A stretch of 64,000 bases of DNA, from assembly GCA_001643675.2 (NCBI GenBank), contig LSRY02000059.1, positions 5,001 through 69,000 of the forward strand. The letters are read 5' to 3'. Shown here one piece after another: positions 1-10,763 of this stretch; the stretch's first letter is position 1; each line of letters opens with the position of its first letter. Source of the DNA: Monocercomonoides exilis. Lineage: Eukaryota > Preaxostyla > Oxymonadida > Polymastigidae. Both the position numbers and the translations under genes were made by a program. The notes beneath the pieces are model-generated. The model made no database searches. It had not been told where the DNA came from and was given only the letters and a program-made list of their open reading frames with translations.

Positions 1-1956
1 GAAAAACAATCTGAGTCAAGCCCAAGTCGATCCCGGGCTGTGAATTTGATCAGGGCAATGACTGAAGAGGAACTCCAACAATTCGATGTGGCAGGACCTG
101 GATATGCAGAAAACACTTTGAGGAAGACTGACTATGTGGAACAAGTTTATGCAACTTTTTGCGAAAAGAGGAATATTCCAATGTATCCTCTCGATAAAAC
201 AAATGCTTCTTCTTTTCTACGGTTCTTGTTTCGATCTCGTCTGTATGTTCGATCTTCAATTGAAAATGTCTTCGCTTGCTCACTCAAAAGAATACAGATA
301 ATAAGAACTGGTATTCCCATATCCAATGAAGCTGAACAGTCAATCGCTCAGGTTCTCAGAGAAGGAAAGAACGACAGGAATACCAAGAAGGACGGAAAAG
401 GAAAGGAACCTTGCATTTTATCTGATGTGGAAAGGATTATCGACAAAACAAATGATCAGTCACCAACGAAGGCAATGGAAGCATCTTTATGGTTAGTGGC
501 AATCAACACTGGTGCAAGGGCTGTAACTGTTTCAAATGTATTGATTGGTGATATTGGAGCATTGATAACCTCTGAGTCTGGTGAAACTCAGATACTCAAA
601 ATTACATTCAGAGTTACAAAAGGCAACCAGAATTGGAATCATACAGTATCAGTGGAAGGCACTTTGGATGAGAGGGACAATCTGAATGTGTTGTACTGGA
701 TCAATCAACATCTCATTAATGAGTTCAACTTGGATCTTCATGAGCGCAATTCTTGGGTTTTATCTGATGAGATGAAAAAACGAAAGTTGTGGAATTTAAC
801 ACGGGATGCTATGTCACAACGTCTTCGTCGTCGTGCTCAAGCTGCTGGGTACCCACACGATCTCTTCTCCTTCCATTCATTCAGAAGTGGATTTATGTGT
901 TCTGCGATTTTGGCTTCTGGTGTTGATGCTCATGCAAGGGATTCGGCATATATGTACACTGCTGCCATTGCTGGCTGGGTTCCAAATTCGAAGGTTCAGA
1001 ACAGATATGCAAAACCTGCCATCACTGCCTCTATTGTTTCCTCTCGCATCATCAAAACGAAAATTGAGAATGAAGTCATCGACATGTCTCTTGTCAACCC
1101 TGAGACATTTCACAACATCAACTTCAACAATGAAATCGAGCATAACATCTGTGAGAGAACGGCAATTCAGTTGGTTCGCAAAGCCTTCAAAGATAGGATC
1201 AACGTAGAGAGAGTGACTTCAACTTCAGAGGGAAAAACGAAAGAGAAGAGAAGGAAATATAAACAAAGAGCTTGGAAGAATGCTTTGACTCGATATGTTG
1301 TGAGTGAAGAGGAGTTGGAAAAGGAAGCAAGTGAGATTTATGCAAAACATAAAAACTATAACAATCCACATACTCGCTATTCAACAGTAGCAAATGCTCG
1401 TGTTGATGTTGGAATTCGCCATGTCAATGAAAGAGTCTATGAAAAGGGTGAAAATGTTGAGGATATTGTAAATGAATTACTTAGGTTTGTTGAAGATGAG
1501 ATGGATGGATCGAAAGAAATGAAGAAATACAACAGAAAGAAACCTTGCCCCTACGAGCACTCTTTGCACAGGGAGGTTGATGATAAGGGTCATAGAAAGA
1601 GAATACCTTGGACTGATGAAGAAGATACAAAATTGCTTGAGATGAACTTTGAAAAGAAAAGGTTAGTTGAGATGGCTGCTGAGTTGCCTGGGAGGTTGCC
1701 TCGTGATTGCAGAGATCGACTAAGAAATTTGGGGGTTATCGAAAATTGGAAGGATGATAACATGACAAAGAAAAAGATGAAGAGAAGAAAGACGATTTTG
1801 AAAGATGATAATGACTCTGATGAAGATGATGATTCTGAAGATTCTGATGATGAAGAAACTGTAGAAATTGAGGAAAAAATTAGTTTGAAAAAAGAAATGA
1901 AAAAAAGAAATACAAAAGAAAGAAAAATTGAAATAAATTATGATGATGAAAAATAA
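1..1956 (+). CDS. Tyrosine recombinase with C-terminal Myb-like domain (mobile element), 5' partial
   Basis: The frame is open from base 1, so the true start may lie outside the window; the first in-frame ATG is at 58. Counting from base 40, the catalytic set of a tyrosine recombinase is visible. Arg160 lies in NTGARAV, a hairpin lysine is near 194, His279 and Arg282 are in SFHSFRSGF, Trp313 is in IAGW, and the nucleophile Tyr323 is in QNRYAKP. Residues about 20-90 resemble a core-binding helical domain. A Myb/SANT-like segment (PWTDEEDTKLLEMN onwards) lies at about 517-570, followed by an acidic then lysine-rich tail. The family cuts and rejoins DNA through a phosphotyrosine, and in eukaryotes it drives Cryptons and DIRS retroelements. 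No reverse transcriptase is visible here, so Crypton-like is the simpler reading, but a DIRS element truncated by the window cannot be excluded. The ORF has no internal stop, so the element may be recent. Confidence 0.8.
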   Translation, partial: EKQSESSPSRSRAVNLIRAMTEEELQQFDVAGPGYAENTLRKTDYVEQVYATFCEKRNIPMYPLDKTNASSFLRFLFRSRLYVRSSIENVFACSLKRIQIIRTGIPISNEAEQSIAQVLREGKNDRNTKKDGKGKEPCILSDVERIIDKTNDQSPTKAMEASLWLVAINTGARAVTVSNVLIGDIGALITSESGETQILKITFRVTKGNQNWNHTVSVEGTLDERDNLNVLYWINQHLINEFNLDLHERNSWVLSDEMKKRKLWNLTRDAMSQRLRRRAQAAGYPHDLFSFHSFRSGFMCSAILASGVDAHARDSAYMYTAAIAGWVPNSKVQNRYAKPAITASIVSSRIIKTKIENEVIDMSLVNPETFHNINFNNEIEHNICERTAIQLVRKAFKDRINVERVTSTSEGKTKEKRRKYKQRAWKNALTRYVVSEEELEKEASEIYAKHKNYNNPHTRYSTVANARVDVGIRHVNERVYEKGENVEDIVNELLRFVEDEMDGSKEMKKYNRKKPCPYEHSLHREVDDKGHRKRIPWTDEEDTKLLEMNFEKKRLVEMAAELPGRLPRDCRDRLRNLGVIENWKDDNMTKKKMKRRKTILKDDNDSDEDDDSEDSDDEETVEIEEKISLKKEMKKRNTKERKIEINYDDEK

Positions 1957-3305
1957 ACTTTTTTATTACCTTTTGATTTGAATTTTTATTGGTTTTTGAT
2001 TTTTTCTATATAGTCATTGTTTTCAGAAATATTTTATTTTTATTTGGCTTTGCCAAGTTATACCCAGTTAATTACCTTTTTATTTCTTTTCATTTTTATT
2101 TTTTTAACTTTTATTATTTTGAAAGAAATATCAAAGGTCAGATGAAATTGATGTTTATCTTTCATCGATTGACCAATATATTTGATATTTTTCACTCTTG
2201 ATATTATTCGATTTTATTGAGGTTTATTGAATGTTTTTCAATAACACATTGATATTTTTCATAAATTTTCAGATTAATATAAATAATCCAGATTAATAAA
2301 ATTCTCTTTTTTCTAACAAAATCAAAATTTTCTTGGGTTGCTTTTTCTTCAAAAAAACAATTCAAATATTTAAATAATTTGTCAAAAATGAAAACATCTC
2401 TGTTCACATTTATATTCAGAAATTTTCAAAGGTTCGGATGACAAAATTCACTCAATTATTAAAATTTTAATCCTAATGATATTCAAAATAGTTATATTCT
2501 TAGGTTTCACCCAAATGACTTTTCCAATGAGTATGATAACTATTCTCAAAACTTTAAAAAGATGCAAGGAATATTCGTTGGTTATTCGAAAAGGTGACTC
2601 CAATAGTGTGAATTCAATATTTTTATGATTTCAGCCAACATAACAAATGTTCAATAAACTGATAGAAATTCAATGGTTCTCAATGAAACAAAACACACAA
2701 ATTCATTCAAAATTTGCATTTCTTCAAGAAAGTTGGGTTGTGTTATCGTTCAAAGTCAATAAATTTCTTTCATGAACATCATCATTCAACATTTCTTGGG
2801 TTTCAACTAACTTCTCACGTCAAATAATATCAGTCATTTTCACTAAAACTTCAAAGTCAGATTGAATGATATTTAAAGGGAATGGTGATTCAATGTTCAC
2901 TCCAACAAACACACATACATTCCATCATAACAAATGAATGATAAAATCGAAATTGTTTGGTTGCAACATCACAAATGACTCAGAAAACACACACATTTTC
3001 ACTCATTCATTGATTTGATTAAAAAAAGCAAAAATTCATGGTTAGTTCTATCCAAATCCCACATAAAATTCTCAATAATACTTTAATGATTACAAATAAT
3101 TAATAGGCATCTTTCCTTTTCAAAAATTTTCTAACGACTTTAGTATCAAAACACAGAAAAATACACTTTTCCTAGGACCTCCTACAAAAGTTGAATTTTT
3201 GAGGTTAGTGACTTGAAAATCCAAAATTTTAATACTAAAAGCACACATAATGTATATAGGTTTACATGTGCTAACCTTCAGCACTTCCATCATGCACAGT
3301 TGGTC
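1957..3305. other. AT-rich non-coding stretch between recombinase and telomeric repeats
   Basis: No ORF with recognisable similarity and no convincing exon was seen on either strand. It is the 3' flank of the recombinase element and, judged from the telomere-repeat orientation, would lie outside the chromosome end implied by the repeats at 3306-3360. I saw no clear terminal repeat of the element. Confidence 0.4.
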
Positions 3306-3360
3306 CCCTAACCCTAACCTAACCTAACCCTAACCCTAACCCTAACCTAACCTAACCTAA
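3306..3360. repeat. Telomere-type repeat tract, CCCTAA and CCTAA units mixed
   Basis: The + strand reads five CCCTAA and five CCTAA units with no other bases between them (order 6,6,5,5,6,6,6,5,5,5). This is the C-rich strand of TTAGGG/TTAGG telomere repeats. On the + strand, C-rich repeats mark a left-hand chromosome end, so sequence to the right (rDNA) is the chromosome-internal side. The repeats sit exactly where the 28S gene loses its 3' part. The tract is only 55 bp, so it is either an interstitial remnant of a healed end or an assembly junction. Confidence 0.85.
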
Positions 3361-4870
3361 CATATAATATTATCAGCCGAATGTTGCCACCCAGCTGTAA
3401 TCTAGCTATAAATATTGGGACAATCTTTCGATTAAATAAAGGATATCCAGATCAAAGAAACGGCAACTGTTATAATCAAGCAACACAAAAACTGCAACCC
3501 TTATAAAAGAATCCGAATCAGACAAAGAAAAAAGACAAGTCTCCTTCCTTTACCCAACCAGCCAATTATAAGCCATTCCAATCCCCATGTCACAAGCCAT
3601 TCCGTTTTTTGTGTGTTCCGAAAACTTCAATCACAACTGACAAATCCTTCACTTCTGGTAAAGTCGAAATCTATCTTTTCATACAGCAGAACTGACTTTC
3701 CAAAACAACTTCAATTTGGAGTTTGACCCCCAAATCAAAATCATCTCAAAAAATCCTCTTTCCATATTACATTCAATAAACCCAACCAAAAAGAAAAGAA
3801 AACAAGTTGCCCCATCTTCTCCCTTTTATATTACCAGAACCCAACGGCTCAACCCTTAGAGCCAATCCTTTTCCCAAGGTTACGGATCTATTTTGCCGAA
3901 TTCCCTTACCTACTTTTTTCTAATTGACTAGAGGCTACTCACCTAGAAGACCTGTTGCGGTTATTAGTACGACCGAGTGTGAAAATCAAATTCTTAACAA
4001 ATAATATCAGTCCCCTGAAGTTTCATGGATCGTTAAACATGCACCAGACCAAATAATACTTGCATCCCTGTATAATGAAATACAAGACCTCAAATACAGT
4101 TAAAGGTCTCTTGCGAAATCTAAACTGCATTTTTATTTAGTTGAGGGGCTCTTCCGACTGGGTAACCACTTCTCCGAATAAATCGTTTTCATGGTCACCG
4201 CTATAGCAAGTAACTTATAACTTATAAATTAATTATATAGCTTCATCAGTCGTTAAGAAGAAAAGAAAACTCTTCCCGGGATGTTTACCGATGAGTTCAG
4301 GCTTCTTTGCGTTACCGCTTTTGTTCTCCACACATTTTTTAGTGTTATTCCATAAAATTCCCGAAAGAATTCTATGAAACCAAATTTTTCTTTATTATTT
4401 CGGTATAGGAATATTAACCTATTTCCCTTTCGATTTCTATAAATATATCACACTTATAAAGTCGAGAGACTTCATAAGAATATTTTTAGAAAACAAACGG
4501 TATTTAACCGATACCTTAGGATCGACTAACCCATGTCTCAATGAGATTCACATGGAACCTTTCTTCACTTCAGTCTTCAAAGTATTACCCCATTTGGGAA
4601 GGTCCTCCCATTTGAATATTTGCTACTACCACCAAGATCAGCACTATCGACCGTTCCATTTGTATTCACATACAAACTTCAAAACTTATTAAAAAATATC
4701 CCCAAATAACAAGGAAATAAATTTCCCTATTATCCAAAAATACCTTTTATTCCTTTTTGATCGACACGCCCTCCTACATAAGCTATAACTTCCCTATCAT
4801 AGCTTAGTCATGTATAAGTATCATCGCTATTACATATGCTCCAGCGCCATCCATTTTCAGGGCCAATTCA

Positions 4871-4904
<34 letters not shown>

Positions 4905-5406
4905 ATACCAACTTCCATGGCCACCGTCCTGCTGTCAAAATGAATTGACACCTTTTCTGGTATCTATATGAGCATATATTTAGGCACTTTAACATGACGT
5001 TCGGTTCATCCCGCATCGCCAGTTCTGCTTACCAAAAATGGCCCACTAAGAGCTTATTATTTTTCTCATGAAATATGGGTTTTCTTTTTATTAGTTAATC
5101 AAAGTTTATCTAAATGATTTTCAAACAACTTTTTCGAGTAGTAGAAAACAAATCCTTATAAAGACTACCGGAGTCCTACGGATGTTTAGGGTTTTCTTAA
5201 AATGCAAACCAAAACAATCAGCACGTCCAGACTCCTTAAAATAGCATTCTACAAGCCTTCTTACCAGCTTCATCAATAGAACACTAAAAGATTACCTTGC
5301 CAATTTAGAGTTTGAGAATAGGTTGAAGAAATTATTTCTCCAAGACCTCTAATCATTCGCTTTACCTGACAAAACATTCTTTCATTATAAGCTCCTGCTA
5401 TCCGGG

Positions 5407-5445
<39 letters not shown>

Positions 5446-6713
5446 GAGTCTTTCGCCCCTATACCCAAATTTGACGAACGAGTTGCACGTCAGTATCGCT
5501 ACGAGCTTCCATCAGAGTTTCCTCTGACTTCACCCTGATTCAGGCATAGTTCACCATCTTTCGGGTCCTAGCAGATATGCTATAACTCAAACCATAAGAA
5601 AAGCAGCCGAGTTTTATCCCAAACTACCTTTTAACAAAAACTTTATGGTTGGTCAATGTTGCCAGGATCTTTATCACCAAGTCTTTAAACCAGCGACAAA
5701 TAACCCCTTCACATTTAAGGGCTTTCCAAATAATCCCCTTCACTTTCATTACGCATCCCTGGGTTTTATCCACCCGAATACTCGCATATCTGATAGACTC
5801 CTTGGTCCGTGTTTCAAGACGGGGCGATATAAAGCGCATCAACAAAGTCAATTCTTCTTATTTGGAATAGGAAATCGATATTAGAATCGCCATATTTAAG
5901 ATCAATTAGTTCACTAATAAATAAGACAATATTACCATTTATTCTTAATTCAATATAATCAAGGCGAGCTTAACCAATCGAAACAAATCTTTTAAAAACC
6001 AAATATGAAGAAAAAGAAAACAAGTTTCCTTTCTCAACTTATCTGATTTAATTAAAAAATTTGGAATAAATTGAAAAATATCATCCCAGAACTAATATAT
6101 GTAAACTCTGGTATTCTCGATATTTCCATCCCGTATCTGATATCTTTAACCAATCCATATTCTCAGATACTTATTACAAAGTATTCTATCCCTGTATCGA
6201 ATCCAATAGGTAAGTCTTGCTTCAGGATTATAACAGAATAGGAAATCATCAAGTTTAATAAAAAACCTGACAATATTCAATAATGTCTATTCCCACCTTT
6301 CCTCCTATGTGGATTTCGGTTATTATCAAAACTATAGAATACCATTGACCGCATTCTTATGTTTAACATTCATCCATAAAGTTTAAGAAACTTCATGAAG
6401 AGAAGGGAAATGATGCTATCCTGAGCAAAGTGGATCGGCTATTACACCTTTCTTTTATATCCTTATAAGCACGGGTTTATATCAGATATCAATAACAATT
6501 ATAAATTACTATTCATATGTATCCCCCGACTTTACAGTTAAGCTTACAAGTCACTCAGGCCACAATACACCAACCCTCTAGTATTTCATGTCCATAAGAA
6601 AATAATTTAATTATATTAATAAAAAACATCTCTGCACTTTCTAAATTTTATATCGCTTGTCCTTTTGGCAGTTTCAAGCACTACTTTCATTCTCTTTTCA
6701 AAGTTCTTTTCAT

Positions 6714-6747
<34 letters not shown>

Positions 6748-7254
6748 TTGTCAATATTTAGCCTTGGATGAAGCTTACCACCCAATTAGGGTTGCAATCT
6801 CAAACAACCCGACTCTATGATTGTAATGTCCAACCGTGACATTTAAACCAAAAAAAATCAAAGATGGCTTTAACCCCACCTTCCACTCTTTTCAGTAGGA
6901 ATCGAGATCTACTTTTTACTATATAAACGGGGCTATTACCCTCTCCGGCATTCCTTTCCAAAAACAAAAATAGAAATTTTGATCTCTAAATCATATTCCC
7001 GTCACTGACATTAATCTCTCAGAGTTTGACCCCCAAGAGAAATTACATCTTTAAAGTACAACTCTTATTATTTTCTATCAATTGTCAGCCAAGTCAAAAG
7101 TTGCCTTCCTTCTCAACTAACTCATAATAAGATTTTAACTTTGGGCTTTTCCTTCTTCCCTCGCAGGTACTAAAGGAATCCTCGTTAGTTTCTTTTCCTC
7201 CGCTTATTAAGATGCTTCAGTTCAGCGGGTAATCTTGCTTGATATTTCAGATTG
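3361..7254 (-). rRNA. 28S (LSU) rRNA, 5' two thirds only; 3' third missing
   Basis: Read on the minus strand, conserved LSU blocks appear in the expected order. They are the 5' end with AAGCGGAGGAAAAGAAAC (about 7210), the GTACCGTGAGGGAAAGATG block (about 6725), the CACGGACCAAGGAGTC block (about 5805) and the CTGGTTCCCTCCGAAG block (about 5430). The AAGGAGTGTGTAACAACTCA block follows (about 4895), then the GGTTAGTCGATCCTAAG block (about 4520) and the AAAATAGATCCGTAAC / GATTGGCTCTAAGGG pair (about 3885-3860). Beyond that only a variable, expansion-like stretch remains (3361-3850) before the telomeric repeats. I searched by eye for the complements of the peptidyl-transferase-centre and sarcin-ricin-loop blocks and found neither, so this copy cannot give a functional large subunit. 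The retained part is itself longer than usual because of AT-rich insertions. Confidence 0.85.
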
Positions 7255-7464
7255 ATATTATATAAAAACTTATCTTTCTCAATGTTTTTAATATTAAACA
7301 TATATTTTCAATATTATTTTAATATTAAAATTTCTTTTTGAAAAAGAAATTATTATTATTAATAATAATTAAAGATTATATTTTCTTAATAGAAAATTTA
7401 ATCTCAGATAATTATAAACAAATCTATTTAGATTTAAATAGATTTATAATAAATTTATAACCAA
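7255..7464 (-). other. ITS2 spacer
   Basis: A very AT-rich stretch between the 3' end of 5.8S and the first conserved block of 28S. Boundaries are estimated from flanking conservation only. Confidence 0.6.
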
Positions 7465-7630
7465 TTCTGAAACAAGCATGGTCCCTCAATTATAGAAATA
7501 ACTGAGAAACCGCAATATGCGTTCAAAATTTTGATGACTCGTAGATTTCTGCGATTCGCATTAGCTATCGCGCTTTGCTGCGTTCTTCATCGATACAAGA
7601 GCCAAGATATCCACTGCCAAAAGTTTTTTA
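7465..7630 (-). rRNA. 5.8S rRNA
   Basis: The minus strand carries the hallmark 5.8S core ATCGATGAAGAACGCAGC, preceded by GGCAGTGGAT and followed by GCGAATCGCAGAAATC and a GAACGCATATTGCGG segment. The length of about 165 bases is normal for 5.8S. It lies between two AT-rich spacers in the standard 18S-5.8S-28S order, transcribed leftwards. End points are accurate only to about 10 bases. Confidence 0.9.
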
Positions 7631-7739
7631 ATTTTTCTTTAATTAAAAAAACTTTTATTTATAATAATATCGTTATCTAATTATTGCATCCATCATATAT
7701 TTTTATATTAAATTTTATGTTGTTTTTTTGAAATATAAA

Positions 7740-7742
<3 letters not shown>
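7631..7742 (-). other. ITS1 spacer
   Basis: A short AT-rich spacer between the 3' end of 18S and 5.8S. No other feature was seen. Confidence 0.6.
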
Positions 7743-7803
<61 letters not shown>

Positions 7804-7885
7804 AATAAGATTTACTGTCCTTCTAATTAAATCCTAGAGAATCGAAACCCTCACAAGATCCAACAATCCAGACATTTCATCTGAT

Positions 7886-7935
<50 letters not shown>

Positions 7936-9116
7936 ATCAGCGCAATCTGATGAATTGCACTTACTAGGTATTCCTCGTTCATGATCCAAAATTACAAAGA
8001 TCAATCCCCATCACGATAAAGTTTCAAAAGATTACCCAATCCTTTCGGATAAGGGAATTGCATGTGTTAAAAAATAGCATCCCTTTTTCAAAGCCCCGAT
8101 TAAGAAGCCCTGAAAACAAAAACACTATTTTTTTATTTAACACACCCAAAAACAACTTGTTGACTTTATCAGTGTAGCGCGCGTGCGGCCCAGAACATCT
8201 AAGGGCATCACAGACCTGTTATTGCCTCATGCTTCCCCCATGTGCAACCATGGTAGTCCCTCTAAGTAGGTTCGAATATAGATCCAGAGCCCCATTAGCC
8301 TTCCACCACAACCCCGTGAAGAGCCATGATGAAATTAAATAACTAAAAGAGAATTACAATCCATATCGAAATATTTTAATGATAATTTCAATAACTCACT
8401 TCCAAAACAAACTTGCTCCAAACAGCCGAAACTGCTCAAAACAAATCCATCCTGAAAGCTTAATGAGCTATCTCAAAATATATATTTCAATATTAACCAT
8501 TAAAAGATCTCAGACAACTTCCCGACTTTCTCAACAATCCTCCCGAGAGAGAACTATTGAGAAAAAAATCGGAAAGCCACCTTACAGACACTTTTCAAAA
8601 TTATCACCCTATTTAGCAGGTTGAGGTCTCGTTCGTTATCGGAATTAACCAGACAAATCACTCCACCAACTAAGAACGACCATGCACCACCACCCACGGA
8701 ATCAAGAAAGAACTATCAATCTGTCAATCCTTCCCGTGTCTGGACCTGGTAAGTTTCCCCGTGTTGAGTCAAATTAAGCCGCAGGCTCCACACCTGGTGG
8801 TGCCCTTCCGTCAATTTCTTTAAGTTTCAGACTTGCGACCATACTCCCCCCAGAACCCAGAGACTTAATCGATTTCTCTAAAGGTGCTGATGGGGCTTAA
8901 AAACAAAAAAAGAACGACAATAACCGAAGTTACCTCTTTCATTTTTTTGTTATAATTTTAAAAGCAAACTCACTTCACTATTTCTAGTGATAAATTCCAC
9001 CTATCCCGAAAGATAGAAATTGGAAAAGCGAATTAAAAAAATAAATTCCCTCCAATCCCTAGTTGGCATCGTTTATAGTTAAGACTAGAGCGGTTTCTGA
9101 TCGCCTTCGATCCCCT

Positions 9117-9150
<34 letters not shown>

Positions 9151-10763
9151 TAAATGCTTTCGCACTTGTTTGTCTTGCATAAATCCAAGAATTCCACCTC
9201 TGACTATGCAATACAGATACCCCCAACTGTCCCTCTTAATCATTACACCTGTTTCAAAAACCAATAAAACTCAAATCGATAAACAATAACAAAAAAGAAC
9301 AAGTTCAATCTTCTTATTGTTTAAGACTCGAATGTGTTTGATAACAAAAAAATAAATAAGTTTCCTTATATTTTTTCATTATCAAATTTAAAACACATCA
9401 GGTGTCTTATTTTATTATTCCATGCTAATGTGTTCAGTAGCGAATTTCTTTCATTACAAAAAAAACGCCTGCTTTGAACACTCCATTTTCTTCAAAGTAA
9501 ACTCTCCGAAATTTTCCTCTTCTTTGACAAAGAGAAACGATTAATATAAATCAACATTTAAGTGATATATTAATAATTTCGAAAACATTTACCCCTTTTT
9601 TGAAAAAGCCGAAACTTCTCCAAAAAGGGATTCGAGGTTATTCAAATTCAAGGCAAGCATAAGATAAATGAAAGATACTGAATCAATCAAACACCAAGAA
9701 ATAAATCTTGATGCAAGATTAAAAACAATACCATGATTTTCAAATATCCCCTCATTAATACCCTCCAATCACTTCACTTCCAAATTAAATCAACCCGAAA
9801 GCTAATTTAATAAGAAAAATGAAGCAGGACTAAGTATAGAGAAACATCTCGCCCCCTCGAACAATTAAAAACTCCAAAATCCAACTACGAGCTTTTTAAC
9901 TGCAGCAATTTTAGTATACACTATTAGAGCTGGAATTACCGCGGCTGCTGGCACCAGACTTGCCCTCTAATTGTTTCTCTTTCAAGCATTTACATTGAAA
10001 CCATTCCAATAGCAGAATACCATTAGATACCCCGCTTTGTTATTTTTTGTCACTACCTCCCCATATACGTCATTGATTGGGATTGGGTAATTTGCGCGCC
10101 TGCTGCCTTCCTTGGAAGTGGTAGCCATCTCTCAGGCTCCCTCTCCGGAATCGAACCCTAATTCTCCGTTACCCGTCAATACCATGGTAGGCCTCTATCC
10201 TACCATCATCAGTTGATAGGTCAGAAATTTCAATGACACATTGCCAAGACGATGGGCTCTTAACCCACCCTGGCAATTCGACATTTATCATGAATCACCA
10301 TTATCTTTCACAATGGACACATATCATTACACCCCTTGCGAGGCTTCAAACATGTGCCGAAATAAGTTTTTGATCCATATAGAATCAAACATTTAAACTA
10401 TTCCTAATGGTTTTCGATCTAATAAATACAATCCTTCCCCAAAGGGTGTCTCATTGCTGAAATACCCTTAGTCGGATCTTTTTCAAACCCACCCTTCTTT
10501 CCATTCCGAAAAACAAAAAGAAAAATGAATTCTCGCATGTATTAGCTCTAGAATTACTACGGCTATCCATGTAGTAAATTATATTTCTATTCAAAATATA
10601 ACATTGTCATTGTCAAATAAATTATAACTGTTGTAATGAGCCATTCGCAGTTTCATAAATACAAGTTATTTATACTGACACATGCATTGTCTATAAATCT
10701 TTAAGACATCGATTTGACTCACTAGATTTGGATTTTCTCCTGACCAGGATATCCAAACCAGTC
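7743..10763 (-). rRNA. 18S (SSU) rRNA, unusually long (about 3.0 kb)
   Basis: The 3' end is unmistakable: the minus strand ends with GTAGGTGAACCTGCGG followed by AAGGATCATTA. The universal blocks follow in order: TACACACCGCCCGTCG (about 7905), the CACCACCAGGTGTGGAG region (about 8790), CCAGCAGCCGCGGTAATTCC (about 9945), GGCTACCACTTCC (about 10125) and the AATTCTAGAGCTAATACATG block (about 10545). The 5' end, near 10763, is divergent from the usual CTGGTTGATCCTGCCAG form. The gene is about 1.2 kb longer than a typical 1.8-kb SSU. The extra length is AT-rich inserts in variable regions (for example about 8340-8620, 8890-9050 and 9240-9880), not obvious introns. Confidence 0.93.

Noticed and set aside
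4804-5884. ORFs of 70-79 residues within the 28S region (4804-5016, 5624-5884)
   Set aside because: They overlap highly conserved LSU rRNA blocks and are chance reading frames in rRNA.
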